Source: JANMGV01 sp037440405 (GTDB lineage: Bacteria; Planctomycetota; Planctomycetia; Pirellulales; Pirellulaceae). From it: DNA of 64,000 nt. The stretch spans positions 5,069-69,068 of the forward strand of contig JBBIUE010000018.1 in the NCBI GenBank assembly GCA_037440405.1. Direction: 5' to 3'. Within the stretch, counting starts at the first letter, position 1. Every line of letters starts with the position of its first letter. Shown in pieces: positions 7,700 through 15,620 of the stretch. Under the pieces are notes generated by a model. The model saw only the letters and a program-made list of their open reading frames with translations, was not told the origin of the DNA and did not search any database. The position numbers were made by a program, and so were the translations under genes.

Positions 7700-10339
7700 T
7701 CAGCGTGGCAGCGAATCTGCAAGAAGCGGTCGCAGACTTTTGCCAGTTGGGGTATCCAAGGTGGCTAGCTGATCGGGAGCACCCGAACCAATTATTTTTC
7801 CACCATGAACTCCTCCGCCAGGTCCAAGTTCAATCAACCAATCACAGCTTCTTAAGACATCGAGGTTGTGCTCGATGATGATGACTGAATTTTGAGCACT
7901 CACCAATCGGAGTAGTATTCCAATAACGCGACGAATGTCATCAAAATGAAGACCGGATGTCGGTTCGTCGAGAATATACAGCGTATGCGTCGATGAATTT
8001 GTCCCCAACTCGTTCGCCAACTTTAATCGTTGGCACTCGCCACCGCTTAGCGTTGTAGCAGACTGACCGAGGACAAGGTAACCGAGGCCAACTTCTTCCA
8101 ACACGGCAAGCTTGCGGTGGATTCGGTCGAAGTTCTCAAAAAAAACCTTCGCTTCGGAGACCGTCATTTCGAGAACTTCTGCGATATTCCTGTTCTTGTA
8201 CTGAACCTTGAGAGTCGCTGCATTGAATCGACGTCCTGAACAGACCCCACATGGTGCAAAGGGGTTTTCCAAGTATCGATTGCGATGTTTCACAAACCCC
8301 TGTCCGTCACACTCCGAACAGCGGCCTGGACCGGCGTTGAAGGAAAAATGATTCTGGCGAAAACCGCGTTGTTTGGCGGCACGTGTTTCGGCGAATACCA
8401 ATTGAATTTCATTCATCAGGTCGCAGTACGTCGCGGGAACGCTTTTGGGGGTTCGTCCGATCGGAGCGGCATCGACGACAACGAGACGTTGAATGGTCTC
8501 CCAACCTACTAAGCCTGAATAAGGCAAGCCGCTTTCCATCGCGAGACCAAGCTTATGCTGGAGCGCGGGAACGAGTGTGTCCAAAACAAGCGTGCTTTTG
8601 CCGCTTCCACTGACGCCTGCAATTCCGACGAGCAGCCTCAGTGGTATCGGGACAACGACCTGTTGAAGATTGTTTCCCGACGCACCGGACAGAGTTAACC
8701 AATCGTTCCTGCTCGGTAAGCGTAGCTCGCTGTGATCGCTCACATGCAGTTCATTTCGCAAGTACCGAGCCGTAAGCGAATTCGCGTTCGACATAACGTC
8801 CTTCGGATGACCCTGCGCTACGATCGTCCCTCCGCGCGGCCCAGCTCCCGGGCCAAGATCAATCAACCAGTCGGCAGCTTCCATTGTCCTTCGGTCATGT
8901 TCGACGACGACGAGTGTATTTCCAGCGTCGCGCAGCTTCCTGAGAATCGCCAGAAGATTCTCATGATCTGCTGCATGAAGGCCCATAGACGGCTCATCTA
9001 GTACATAGCACACATTGATCATGCCACTTCCCAGGGAGGCCGACAATCGCACGCGTTGCATTTCTCCGCCGCTGAGGCTCTGCGCGCTCCGACCCAAAGT
9101 TAAATATCCAACCCCCGAAGCTACAAGAAACTGCAATCGTGGAATAAGTTCATCCAGAATTGGTCTTGCTGCTGGGTGAGTGAGTTGCTCGGACCAGGAC
9201 CGACATTGCTCGAGCAGCTTCTCGATCGGTTGCGATACTAAGTCATCAACTGCAATACCATCGATTTGAACCCAACCAGCTTCTTGACGCAGTCTGCGGC
9301 CCTGGCAATCAGGGCAGATAATCTTTTGAACGGCTCGCGATTTCTGAGCTCGTCGATTCGCCCTGGGTTGTTGAGCTTGGTTGCCTCGAGCATTGCCCGA
9401 TGGCCGATGGTCATCGAGTTCCGACGGTGATGGCTCTGAGGGAACCAAACCGAGACCGCGGCAACGGGGACAGGCTCCGTGGGGACTGTTGAAATTAAAA
9501 AGTCGCGGTTCGCTTTCCAAAGGCTGGTAATTGCAAGATGCGCAGCGGCCTCGGATCGAGTAAAATTTCTCGATGGTCACTCCCTGATTCAAATGGTCTC
9601 GATCTTCGCACAGTACGACAACTTCTCCGCCGCTGATCTCCAATGCAAGGGCCAGGGCCTCCGCAGGGCGCGTGTCGGTAGGTTCTCGCACGATCCAGCG
9701 ATCCACAACCACTTCCAAGTCATGCTCGATCGTCCGATCACAATCGAGAGAGTCGTCGACTTCGAACAAATGACGATCCAATCTGCCGCGCAACAGGCCA
9801 AGCGCACGAACGCGTTCCATGATGCTTCTCGCATCGATGCGTTCCCGACGGGCAATCGGGGCGAGCAGAATCACTCGCGATTCGAGGGGCAGTTCGACCA
9901 AATGCTTCAAAATTTCTGTCTGAGAATGCGTCGACATGATTCGTTGGCAGCGTGGGCATATCGGTGTACCTGACTTCGCCAACAATAAGCGAACACAATC
10001 GTAGGTGTTCGAAAGGGTCCCAACTGTTTGCTGCGGTGTTGAAGGTCGAAGGCGTTGATCCAGGCATAGCATCGGTTGAATGCCTTGAATTCGATCAAAT
10101 CTCAGGCGCGGCAGGTGATCCAGCCAGGAACGCGACTCTTCCGACAGAGTCTCCAAATACATCCTCAAACCAATCCCGTAGAGCGTGTCGAAGGCAAGCG
10201 AACTCTTACCGCTTCCGCTCACCCCTGTAATCACCGTCATGCGGTTGCGAGGGATGCGCAGCTGGATATCTCGGAGGTTGTTCGTTCGGATACCATCAAT
10301 CTCAATCCATCCCGACGACTTTTCCTCGCGCTGTGACAT
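7700..10339 (-). CDS. uvrA: Excinuclease ABC subunit A homologue (UvrA family)
   Basis: 879 residues from the ATG at 10339. This start begins the family's usual N-terminus (WIEIDGIRTNNLRDIQ); an upstream in-frame extension is rich in Arg/Ser/Cys and unlikely. Both ABC ATPase halves are complete: Walker A GVSGSGKSS near 39 and GVSGSGKST in the second half, signatures LSGGEMQR and LSGGECQR, Walker B YVLDEPSMGLH and YILDEPTSGLH, and H-loops VVVEHD and IIIEHN. Zinc-binding CxxC pairs are present (CPRC; CASC...CPRC; CSEC...CGVC). A UvrB-binding-like segment (VILLAPIARRERIDA) is retained. UvrA recognises bulky DNA lesions and loads UvrB in nucleotide excision repair. It is somewhat shorter than the roughly 940-residue canonical protein and divergent in places, so it could be a second, UvrA2-like paralogue. 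It lies downstream of the DciA-like gene on the same strand. Confidence 0.9.
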   Translation of the reverse strand: MSQREEKSSGWIEIDGIRTNNLRDIQLRIPRNRMTVITGVSGSGKSSLAFDTLYGIGLRMYLETLSEESRSWLDHLPRLRFDRIQGIQPMLCLDQRLRPSTPQQTVGTLSNTYDCVRLLLAKSGTPICPRCQRIMSTHSQTEILKHLVELPLESRVILLAPIARRERIDARSIMERVRALGLLRGRLDRHLFEVDDSLDCDRTIEHDLEVVVDRWIVREPTDTRPAEALALALEISGGEVVVLCEDRDHLNQGVTIEKFYSIRGRCASCNYQPLESEPRLFNFNSPHGACPRCRGLGLVPSEPSPSELDDHRPSGNARGNQAQQPRANRRAQKSRAVQKIICPDCQGRRLRQEAGWVQIDGIAVDDLVSQPIEKLLEQCRSWSEQLTHPAARPILDELIPRLQFLVASGVGYLTLGRSAQSLSGGEMQRVRLSASLGSGMINVCYVLDEPSMGLHAADHENLLAILRKLRDAGNTLVVVEHDRRTMEAADWLIDLGPGAGPRGGTIVAQGHPKDVMSNANSLTARYLRNELHVSDHSELRLPSRNDWLTLSGASGNNLQQVVVPIPLRLLVGIAGVSGSGKSTLVLDTLVPALQHKLGLAMESGLPYSGLVGWETIQRLVVVDAAPIGRTPKSVPATYCDLMNEIQLVFAETRAAKQRGFRQNHFSFNAGPGRCSECDGQGFVKHRNRYLENPFAPCGVCSGRRFNAATLKVQYKNRNIAEVLEMTVSEAKVFFENFDRIHRKLAVLEEVGLGYLVLGQSATTLSGGECQRLKLANELGTNSSTHTLYILDEPTSGLHFDDIRRVIGILLRLVSAQNSVIIIEHNLDVLRSCDWLIELGPGGGVHGGKIIGSGAPDQLATLDTPTGKSLRPLLADSLPR

Positions 10340-10493
10340 GATTTTATGCGCTCGTGGACAGGCCAGCGAGTCTTCGGTCATGATGAATCGGTTGCAAGTG
10401 CGCGAGGGCAGAGTGAATCGAGTTTGCGATTTCTTGCAGCTTGCCATGGAGCCCGAAGCTCGCCTGGACTGCCTGCGACGACATCCACATGAC

Positions 10494-10838
10494 TCAGAAT
10501 ACCTCAACCTTGAAGGTGAGATTCTGGATGTCGGTCATGCCGTTATCTCGGAGGGCAGTAATGATCGATCGCTTGCGAAGGTGAAATTCCTGCAATACAA
10601 CGTGATTGCGGATCAAAACGAGCAAACTACCTCTTCGAAGATGACCCAGCCGTGAATCGGCGGCGAGTTTTTCGCCAACAATCTTTCTCCAAATTTCCTC
10701 TCTCAGATGATGGGCTTGCTCATGAGCAACACCGTACTTGGCGAGGACTTGCTTGATCGGCTGACTAATCATGCGGGGCTTGTAACGGTCCGGCTGCGGT
10801 TTTGGGATCAAACTCAAATAGTATTCTTCATCGTCCAT
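10494..10838 (-). CDS. DUF721 / DciA-like protein
   Basis: 114 residues. The pattern QPIKQVLAKYG...LREEIWRKIVGEKLAADSRLGHLRRGSLLVLIRNHVVLQEF is that of the DUF721 family. This family includes DciA, the helicase-loading partner of DnaB in bacteria that lack DnaC/DnaI. In the family the conserved W-x-x-I/V-V-G core and the strand 'G.L.V.V....w..eL' form a KH-like fold; both elements are visible, with Trp in the first and 'LLVLIRNHVVLQEF' as the second. AAAGG lies 9 bases before the ATG. The UvrA homologue follows 154 bp downstream on the same strand, which may mean co-transcription. The role in replication initiation is inferred from family membership only. Confidence 0.75.
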   Translation of the reverse strand: MDDEEYYLSLIPKPQPDRYKPRMISQPIKQVLAKYGVAHEQAHHLREEIWRKIVGEKLAADSRLGHLRRGSLLVLIRNHVVLQEFHLRKRSIITALRDNGMTDIQNLTFKVEVF

Positions 10839-11067
10839 GGTTGGTCGCCTTTAACGTATGGAGTTGCCCGTTTCGATTGTCTTCAAGAGATGATCCACCA
10901 GCCGAGTGAATAAGAAAGGAATCAAGATCGATTCGACGCTGATCGCGCTGCGGGAGTAACATTGATCGCGCGACTCCAATTCTGACGAAGTGCGTTTCGT
11001 GGGACGGTCGCCTTGAATATCTTCAATTTTGGAGCCGACGACATGCCAAGAGACCGTTGCCTTCGAA

Positions 11068-12561
11068 TTACTCAGCTAAAGTGCGTACAGATTTCGGGAA
11101 CCGCTTCTCGAATCGCTCAGCAGACTGGAGCAAGGTCAGGAACTGGTCTACCAACTTCTCGTCATCGACGCCGCGAATCACGTAGACATCTTTATTCATT
11201 CGTTCCACTCGTGTCGGGACGGTCGGAGCAGTCCTCTCTGCATTCGGATCGTTCGGCTCGGATTCCTGTGACACAGACGTTTCCTCCAAGGTTACGGATC
11301 TCGTCCTGCGATTTTTAGGGCGAAGTGAACGCAAGTAGGCTTGTTCGAATTCCTCCGCATCTTGGATCGAATCCCAGGTAGTCACCCACAGAAGCACCAA
11401 TTGTCCTTCGTTTGTTTCACAAACTTCATAGCGGTCGCCATTCCAACCTTCGGCTGCTTGACTCGATTTCGGTACGCCTCGGAGGAGGATGTCGATTTGC
11501 AATTCGCCCAAGCAGTTTCCGCCTAAGTGATTCCAGTCTGTTGGAAGCGAGTCCGCAAGTATTTGAATTTTGAATTCTTGAGGATACTCGGGATTTTCCA
11601 GGTACTTTTCGGGATGCAAAATTTGCTCGGTGCTCACCGGAGGTGATGAATAAGCTCGATGAACTTGGCGGAACCCATCAGCTCGGGTTAGGTGCAGGTT
11701 GAAGACCATGCCTTGAAGATAGGGAAAGACCAGCGTCTCGCGAAATATTCGCGGTGCGGTGCGAAAGGTCTTGCCTCCCGCGACGGGCATGAAGGTCTTC
11801 ATCAACGACATCATCATCTTTGCGGTTTCCGGATCCATCTCGGTCATTGCGCGCATGTCCCCTTCCTGACGGCCCATTTCGCCGAACATAACCAAGGTTG
11901 CATCACCTTCGACGAGCGCTGAGAACGCGAGCATCATGTCGTCATCCTTCTCCACCAGTTCCTGCAAATCCTTGAGGCCGTAGAGCTGATCCTGCAACGC
12001 ATGCGTCAGCTCATGAGCCAGTGTGATTTTTTGCTCTTCCTTGTCGAATCGGGAACGCGCACCTAGAAGCTTGGAAAAAAAGCCCGGTTCAGGACCATCA
12101 TCTTCGCGAACCAATACCATTCTCTCGGTCTTGGGATCGTAAAATCCCCCAACTTCTTCCGTGAGCAGTTTGGTGTACGTTTCTTTGACATTCAAATCTG
12201 GCGGAATCAATCCAAAGATTTTGTAGCAAGCCTCCATCAGTCGGAGTTCTTCTTCCGTATATTCCTGCTCCATTTCGCGGAGCATCTCGACACCCAATTC
12301 GCTGCGGGTCATCAACGTCGGCTGGACCACATGCACAAAGTCATCGCCGCGAATCTCCGAGACGATGGAGAGATAAGCTGTGGTGTAGCTTTCGACCGCC
12401 TTCAAGAAATCACCCGCATCGGCAAGTCGATCCCCGTCACGAATGATCCGTTCAGCGGCTGGAATGGCAAGTCGATCAGGTGGCTGGGCAAAACATGTTG
12501 TCGATAGGAGAAGCAATAAAGGCCAGCATCCTGAAAGGAATCGGGCAATTCGATACATCAT
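11068..12561 (-). CDS. Exported protein with HExxH zinc-metallopeptidase motif
   Basis: 497 residues from the first of two adjacent ATGs at 12561, which has GGAAAG 6 bases upstream; an ATG 18 bases earlier has no such site. A signal peptide (GCWPLLLLLSTTCFAQ) covers residues about 10-26. The metal motif HELTH is at 183-187, preceded by GGFYDPKTERMVLV, and EGD at 218-220 could supply the third zinc ligand as in gluzincins. The end of the protein carries an acidic and Thr/Pro-rich stretch. It is likely a periplasmic or surface zinc protease or a metal-binding relative; the substrate is unknown. It does not match a family I can name with certainty. It shares a 452 bp divergent promoter region with the HerA-like gene. 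Confidence 0.7.
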   Translation of the reverse strand: MMYRIARFLSGCWPLLLLLSTTCFAQPPDRLAIPAAERIIRDGDRLADAGDFLKAVESYTTAYLSIVSEIRGDDFVHVVQPTLMTRSELGVEMLREMEQEYTEEELRLMEACYKIFGLIPPDLNVKETYTKLLTEEVGGFYDPKTERMVLVREDDGPEPGFFSKLLGARSRFDKEEQKITLAHELTHALQDQLYGLKDLQELVEKDDDMMLAFSALVEGDATLVMFGEMGRQEGDMRAMTEMDPETAKMMMSLMKTFMPVAGGKTFRTAPRIFRETLVFPYLQGMVFNLHLTRADGFRQVHRAYSSPPVSTEQILHPEKYLENPEYPQEFKIQILADSLPTDWNHLGGNCLGELQIDILLRGVPKSSQAAEGWNGDRYEVCETNEGQLVLLWVTTWDSIQDAEEFEQAYLRSLRPKNRRTRSVTLEETSVSQESEPNDPNAERTAPTVPTRVERMNKDVYVIRGVDDEKLVDQFLTLLQSAERFEKRFPKSVRTLAE

Positions 12562-12779
12562 AAGTGGCTTTCCAAGCATTTTTGGCTTTTCAAGAAATCA
12601 AGACATCGTCTACGATTTTAGCACAGTCCGGTTGTCGCATGGAGATGTTTCTATGATTGGGTGATCCTGCAGGCAAATGGGAGTTGTAACTGCAATCCGC
12701 GCAAGCATTCCCTCGTTTTGATTGCGTGTGCGAAACTGAGCCTGATCCGTGCGTGGCAGCCGTTTGATAAGCCCTGCGC

Positions 12780-12806
12780 ATGGGATTGGTAGGTATGGGA
12801 TTGGTA
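12780..12806 (+). repeat. 15-bp direct tandem duplication
   Basis: ATGGGATTGGTAG occurs at 12780 and again at 12795, a spacing of 15 bases. It is probably a replication-slippage duplication; two copies only. Confidence 0.6.
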
Positions 12807-12817
12807 GCATCAAGATT

Positions 12818-12879
12818 GCCCTTGCAGAAGGGGGCCGGACCCTCTTTAAGCAAAGGGGCCTCCCTTTCGCAAACGGAGC
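12818..12879. repeat. Cluster of three related stem-loops
   Basis: Three consecutive hairpins share the CCCTTT/AAAGGG theme. CCCTT...AAGGG is at 12819-12832. CCTCTTT...AAAGGGG, 7 bp with one G-U, is at 12841-12858. The third, at 12860-12878, pairs CTCC/GGAG and TTT/AAA with one mismatch. This resembles dispersed palindromic repeat elements seen in intergenic DNA of many bacteria rather than a terminator, because no T-run follows. Confidence 0.5.
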
Positions 12880-12998
12880 TTCGAGAGTTGGTGATGTCGA
12901 TGTCATTGATGCAGCAAAGTCTCATTCAGGTATCCGTATAAGCTCCACAGCGCCTAAGTTTGCCCGTATTCAACGATCAAGTTTCGCTGGTCTCATTT

Positions 12999-13004
12999 GG
13001 AGAG
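12999..13004 (+). promoter_or_regulatory. Shine-Dalgarno site GGAGAG for the HerA-like gene
   Basis: GGAGAG stands 9 bases before the GTG at 13014. It fixes the start there rather than at a TTG 54 bases upstream. Confidence 0.7.
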
Positions 13005-13013
13005 TTAACTTCC

Positions 13014-15542
13014 GTGAGTGAAATAGTAGTTCCGCCGGATCGTTTCTATCTTGGAAAGAAATACGACTTGGAGAATCGCGCGCTCTTAGAGGACAGGGTC
13101 TTCTATGATTCGAAGCACCTCACTACTCACGCGATGTGCGTCGGTATGACCGGAAGTGGAAAGACTGGTTTATGTTTGGCATTGCTCGAAGAAGCTGCTC
13201 TGAATCATATCCCGGCAATCTGTATTGATCCGAAGGGTGATCTTGGCAACTTGCTTCTCACCTTCCCTGAACTGCGACCTGAGGACTTCGCTCCCTGGCT
13301 CGATCCAGATCGGCTTCGTACGGACAACGCATCCAGCAGCGGTGGTGCGTCTTCGGAAACTGTCCTACCGCCCGAGGTCAAGGTGGCTGAAATGTGGCGC
13401 AAGGGATTAGCTGACTGGGAACAAGGAGGTTCACGAATACAGCAGTTTCGCGACAGCGTCGACATCAACATCTTTACCCCTGGAAGTCAGATTGGATTGC
13501 CGCTTACCGTACTCAAGAGCTTCGATGCTCCGGAAGCAGCCATTCAGGATGACCCCGATTTGCTTCGTGAAAAAATATCCAGTTCTGTATCTGGTCTGCT
13601 TTCTCTACTGGGACTCAATCTGGACCCTCTCAGCAGTCGGGAACATATTCTCCTTTCGAACATCCTCGATGCTGCCTGGCGCAAAGGTCAGAACCTCAAC
13701 TTTACCGAACTGATTCGTCAGATTCAAAATCCGCCGATCCAGCGGGTGGGAGTGATCGAGCTCGAAACCTTTTTTCCGGCTGACAAGCGTGTTCAACTGG
13801 CGATGCAATTGAACAATTTGCTTGCCTCACCTTCCTTTGCAGGATGGATGGAAGGAGAGCCGCTCGACATCCAGCGACTTCTTTGGACGCCCGAGGGAAA
13901 GCCACGACTGAGTATCATTTCCATCGCCCATCTCAACGATACCGAACGGATGTTCTTCGTCACCATGTTCTTGAATGATCTGGTTGGATGGATGCGAGCG
14001 CAATCGGGAACGAGTAAGCTGCGGTCGATATTCTACATGGACGAGGTCTTCGGTTATTTCCCACCTATCTCCAATCCACCATCCAAGGCGCCCATGCTGA
14101 CCTTACTCAAGCAGGCGCGAGCCTTCGGACTGGGGGTCGTTCTCGCCACTCAGAACCCAGTCGATTTGGACTATAAAGGTCTCGCCAACATGGGAACATG
14201 GATGCTGGGAAGGTTGCAGACACAGCGAGACAAGGACCGGGTGCTAGAGGGGCTGGAAGGAGCTAGCCTGCAGGCCGGAAGCAAATTTAATCGATCGGCG
14301 ATGGATCAGATGTTGTCTGCTTTGGGCAATCGAATCTTTTTGCTTAACAATGTCCATCAGAATGACCAGACGATCTTTCAGACGCGGTGGGCACTTTCGT
14401 ATTTGCGCGGCCCGCTGTCACGGGATCAAATTCAACGGCTGATGCGAAATCGACGAACAAGCACGCCAACCATTCCGTTGGATGGATCGAGAGATCGTTC
14501 GGCTTCCCACTCGACGGGCACCGCAAATATCCAAGCTCCGAACGTTCCAGTTTCTCACAGCCGATCCAACCAGTCTTCCCCCACGCGACCAATTATCAAC
14601 GCTGATGTCGTGGAACGATTTTTGGTCCCACAACGCATGGTTTCTGGACAGAGCAAGGGTGTCTATCGCCCCGCTGTGTTCGCAGTGACAAGTCTGCATT
14701 ATGTTCACCTGAAATCGTCGACGGACCTGTGGAAGGATGTTGCATTTGTCGTTCCATGCGAATGGGAAGTTCCACAGCCTCTGTGGGAGTCCTCGAAGCA
14801 ATTTGATCCGAACAATCTGACTCTGAACTCGAATCCCGATCCTGGCTTTGGATTCTCAGAAATGCCCATCGAGTTTGCTTCGTCGCGCAGTTACGCGGGA
14901 TGGAGTAAGGAACTGCAAGACTACACCTACCGACATGAATCGCTATCGATCTATTGGGCACCGACGCTCAAGCGGTTCGCAAAGGCAGGCCTTTCTGAGA
15001 TCGATGCGAGAATCGACTTGAAGCAGGTCGCTGACGACCTGTTGAACTCGGAACTTCAAAAAATTCGTCTGAAATATGCGTCGCGGCTTTCATCGCTGGA
15101 TTCCAAAATCGCGACGGCTCAACAACGACTCGAACGTGTTGAGGGGCAGGCCAAGCAGTCCTGGACGAAGACCATTGGAGACGTTGCCATTTCGATTTTC
15201 GGAGCTCTAGCGGACAAGAAGAAAATCACGAAGACCAGCATTGGCAAGGCAACCTCAGCGGCTCGCTCTGCCAGCAAAGCGAAACAGCAGCAAAGTGAAG
15301 TCGCCCGAGCTCAAGAACAATTGAGCGAGTTCCTCGAAGAACGAAGTCGCCTTCAGCAACAGCGCGACGATGAGGAACAAACGATTCGAGACTCCTTGAA
15401 TGTCCAATCCTTCCCCTTAGAGGAATCCGTCGTGGCGCCGCGAAAAGGTGACTTACGGATCAAGCTACTGGGCCTCGTTTGGATACCGTGGCAGGTCGAT
15501 GCAAATGGCATGGCAACGCCGTTGATCGATCAACTCAAGTAG
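13014..15542 (+). CDS. HerA/DUF87-type P-loop ATPase with C-terminal coiled coil
   Basis: 842 residues from the GTG start. Walker A is GMTGSGKT at 44-51. It is followed by AICIDPKGDLGN, the feature typical of HerA/VirB4/FtsK-type ATPases. Walker B is FYMDE at 340-344, then ARAFGLGVVLATQNPVDLDYKGLANMG. The last third (about residues 680-800) is a charged coiled coil, broken by a small Gly/Ala segment (WTKTIGDVAISIFGAL), and ends with a beta-rich tail (LRIKLLGLVWIPW). HerA-family ATPases form hexameric DNA translocases, often with the nuclease NurA, but no nuclease gene is next to this one. Planctomycete genomes carry such stand-alone large versions; their role is unknown. Cytosolic, no signal peptide. 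Confidence 0.85.
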   Translation: MSEIVVPPDRFYLGKKYDLENRALLEDRVFYDSKHLTTHAMCVGMTGSGKTGLCLALLEEAALNHIPAICIDPKGDLGNLLLTFPELRPEDFAPWLDPDRLRTDNASSSGGASSETVLPPEVKVAEMWRKGLADWEQGGSRIQQFRDSVDINIFTPGSQIGLPLTVLKSFDAPEAAIQDDPDLLREKISSSVSGLLSLLGLNLDPLSSREHILLSNILDAAWRKGQNLNFTELIRQIQNPPIQRVGVIELETFFPADKRVQLAMQLNNLLASPSFAGWMEGEPLDIQRLLWTPEGKPRLSIISIAHLNDTERMFFVTMFLNDLVGWMRAQSGTSKLRSIFYMDEVFGYFPPISNPPSKAPMLTLLKQARAFGLGVVLATQNPVDLDYKGLANMGTWMLGRLQTQRDKDRVLEGLEGASLQAGSKFNRSAMDQMLSALGNRIFLLNNVHQNDQTIFQTRWALSYLRGPLSRDQIQRLMRNRRTSTPTIPLDGSRDRSASHSTGTANIQAPNVPVSHSRSNQSSPTRPIINADVVERFLVPQRMVSGQSKGVYRPAVFAVTSLHYVHLKSSTDLWKDVAFVVPCEWEVPQPLWESSKQFDPNNLTLNSNPDPGFGFSEMPIEFASSRSYAGWSKELQDYTYRHESLSIYWAPTLKRFAKAGLSEIDARIDLKQVADDLLNSELQKIRLKYASRLSSLDSKIATAQQRLERVEGQAKQSWTKTIGDVAISIFGALADKKKITKTSIGKATSAARSASKAKQQQSEVARAQEQLSEFLEERSRLQQQRDDEEQTIRDSLNVQSFPLEESVVAPRKGDLRIKLLGLVWIPWQVDANGMATPLIDQLK

Positions 15543-15620
15543 CCAGACCGTGAAATCAAGCGGAGCACATTGACCAAGAGCTTGTTCAAGGCATCATGCC
15601 TAAATGTGTCTCACGAGGCT

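Larger units (their letters stand above)
12562..13013. other. Divergent intergenic region with repeats and hairpins
   Basis: It separates the minus-strand metallopeptidase from the plus-strand HerA-like ATPase and should contain both promoters. It carries a 15-bp direct duplication (12780-12806) and a run of three hairpins (12818-12879). Minus-strand frames here read through the hairpin repeat and are typical spurious frames. Confidence 0.5.

Noticed and set aside
12590..12925. 111-codon minus-strand frame in the divergent intergenic region
   Set aside because: It reads through the hairpin repeat and is Pro/Lys/Arg-rich, the usual spurious translation of palindromic repeats.
13014..15542. 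Type IV secretion or conjugation locus based on the HerA/VirB4-like ATPase
   Set aside because: No relaxase, pilin or VirB partner genes flank it.
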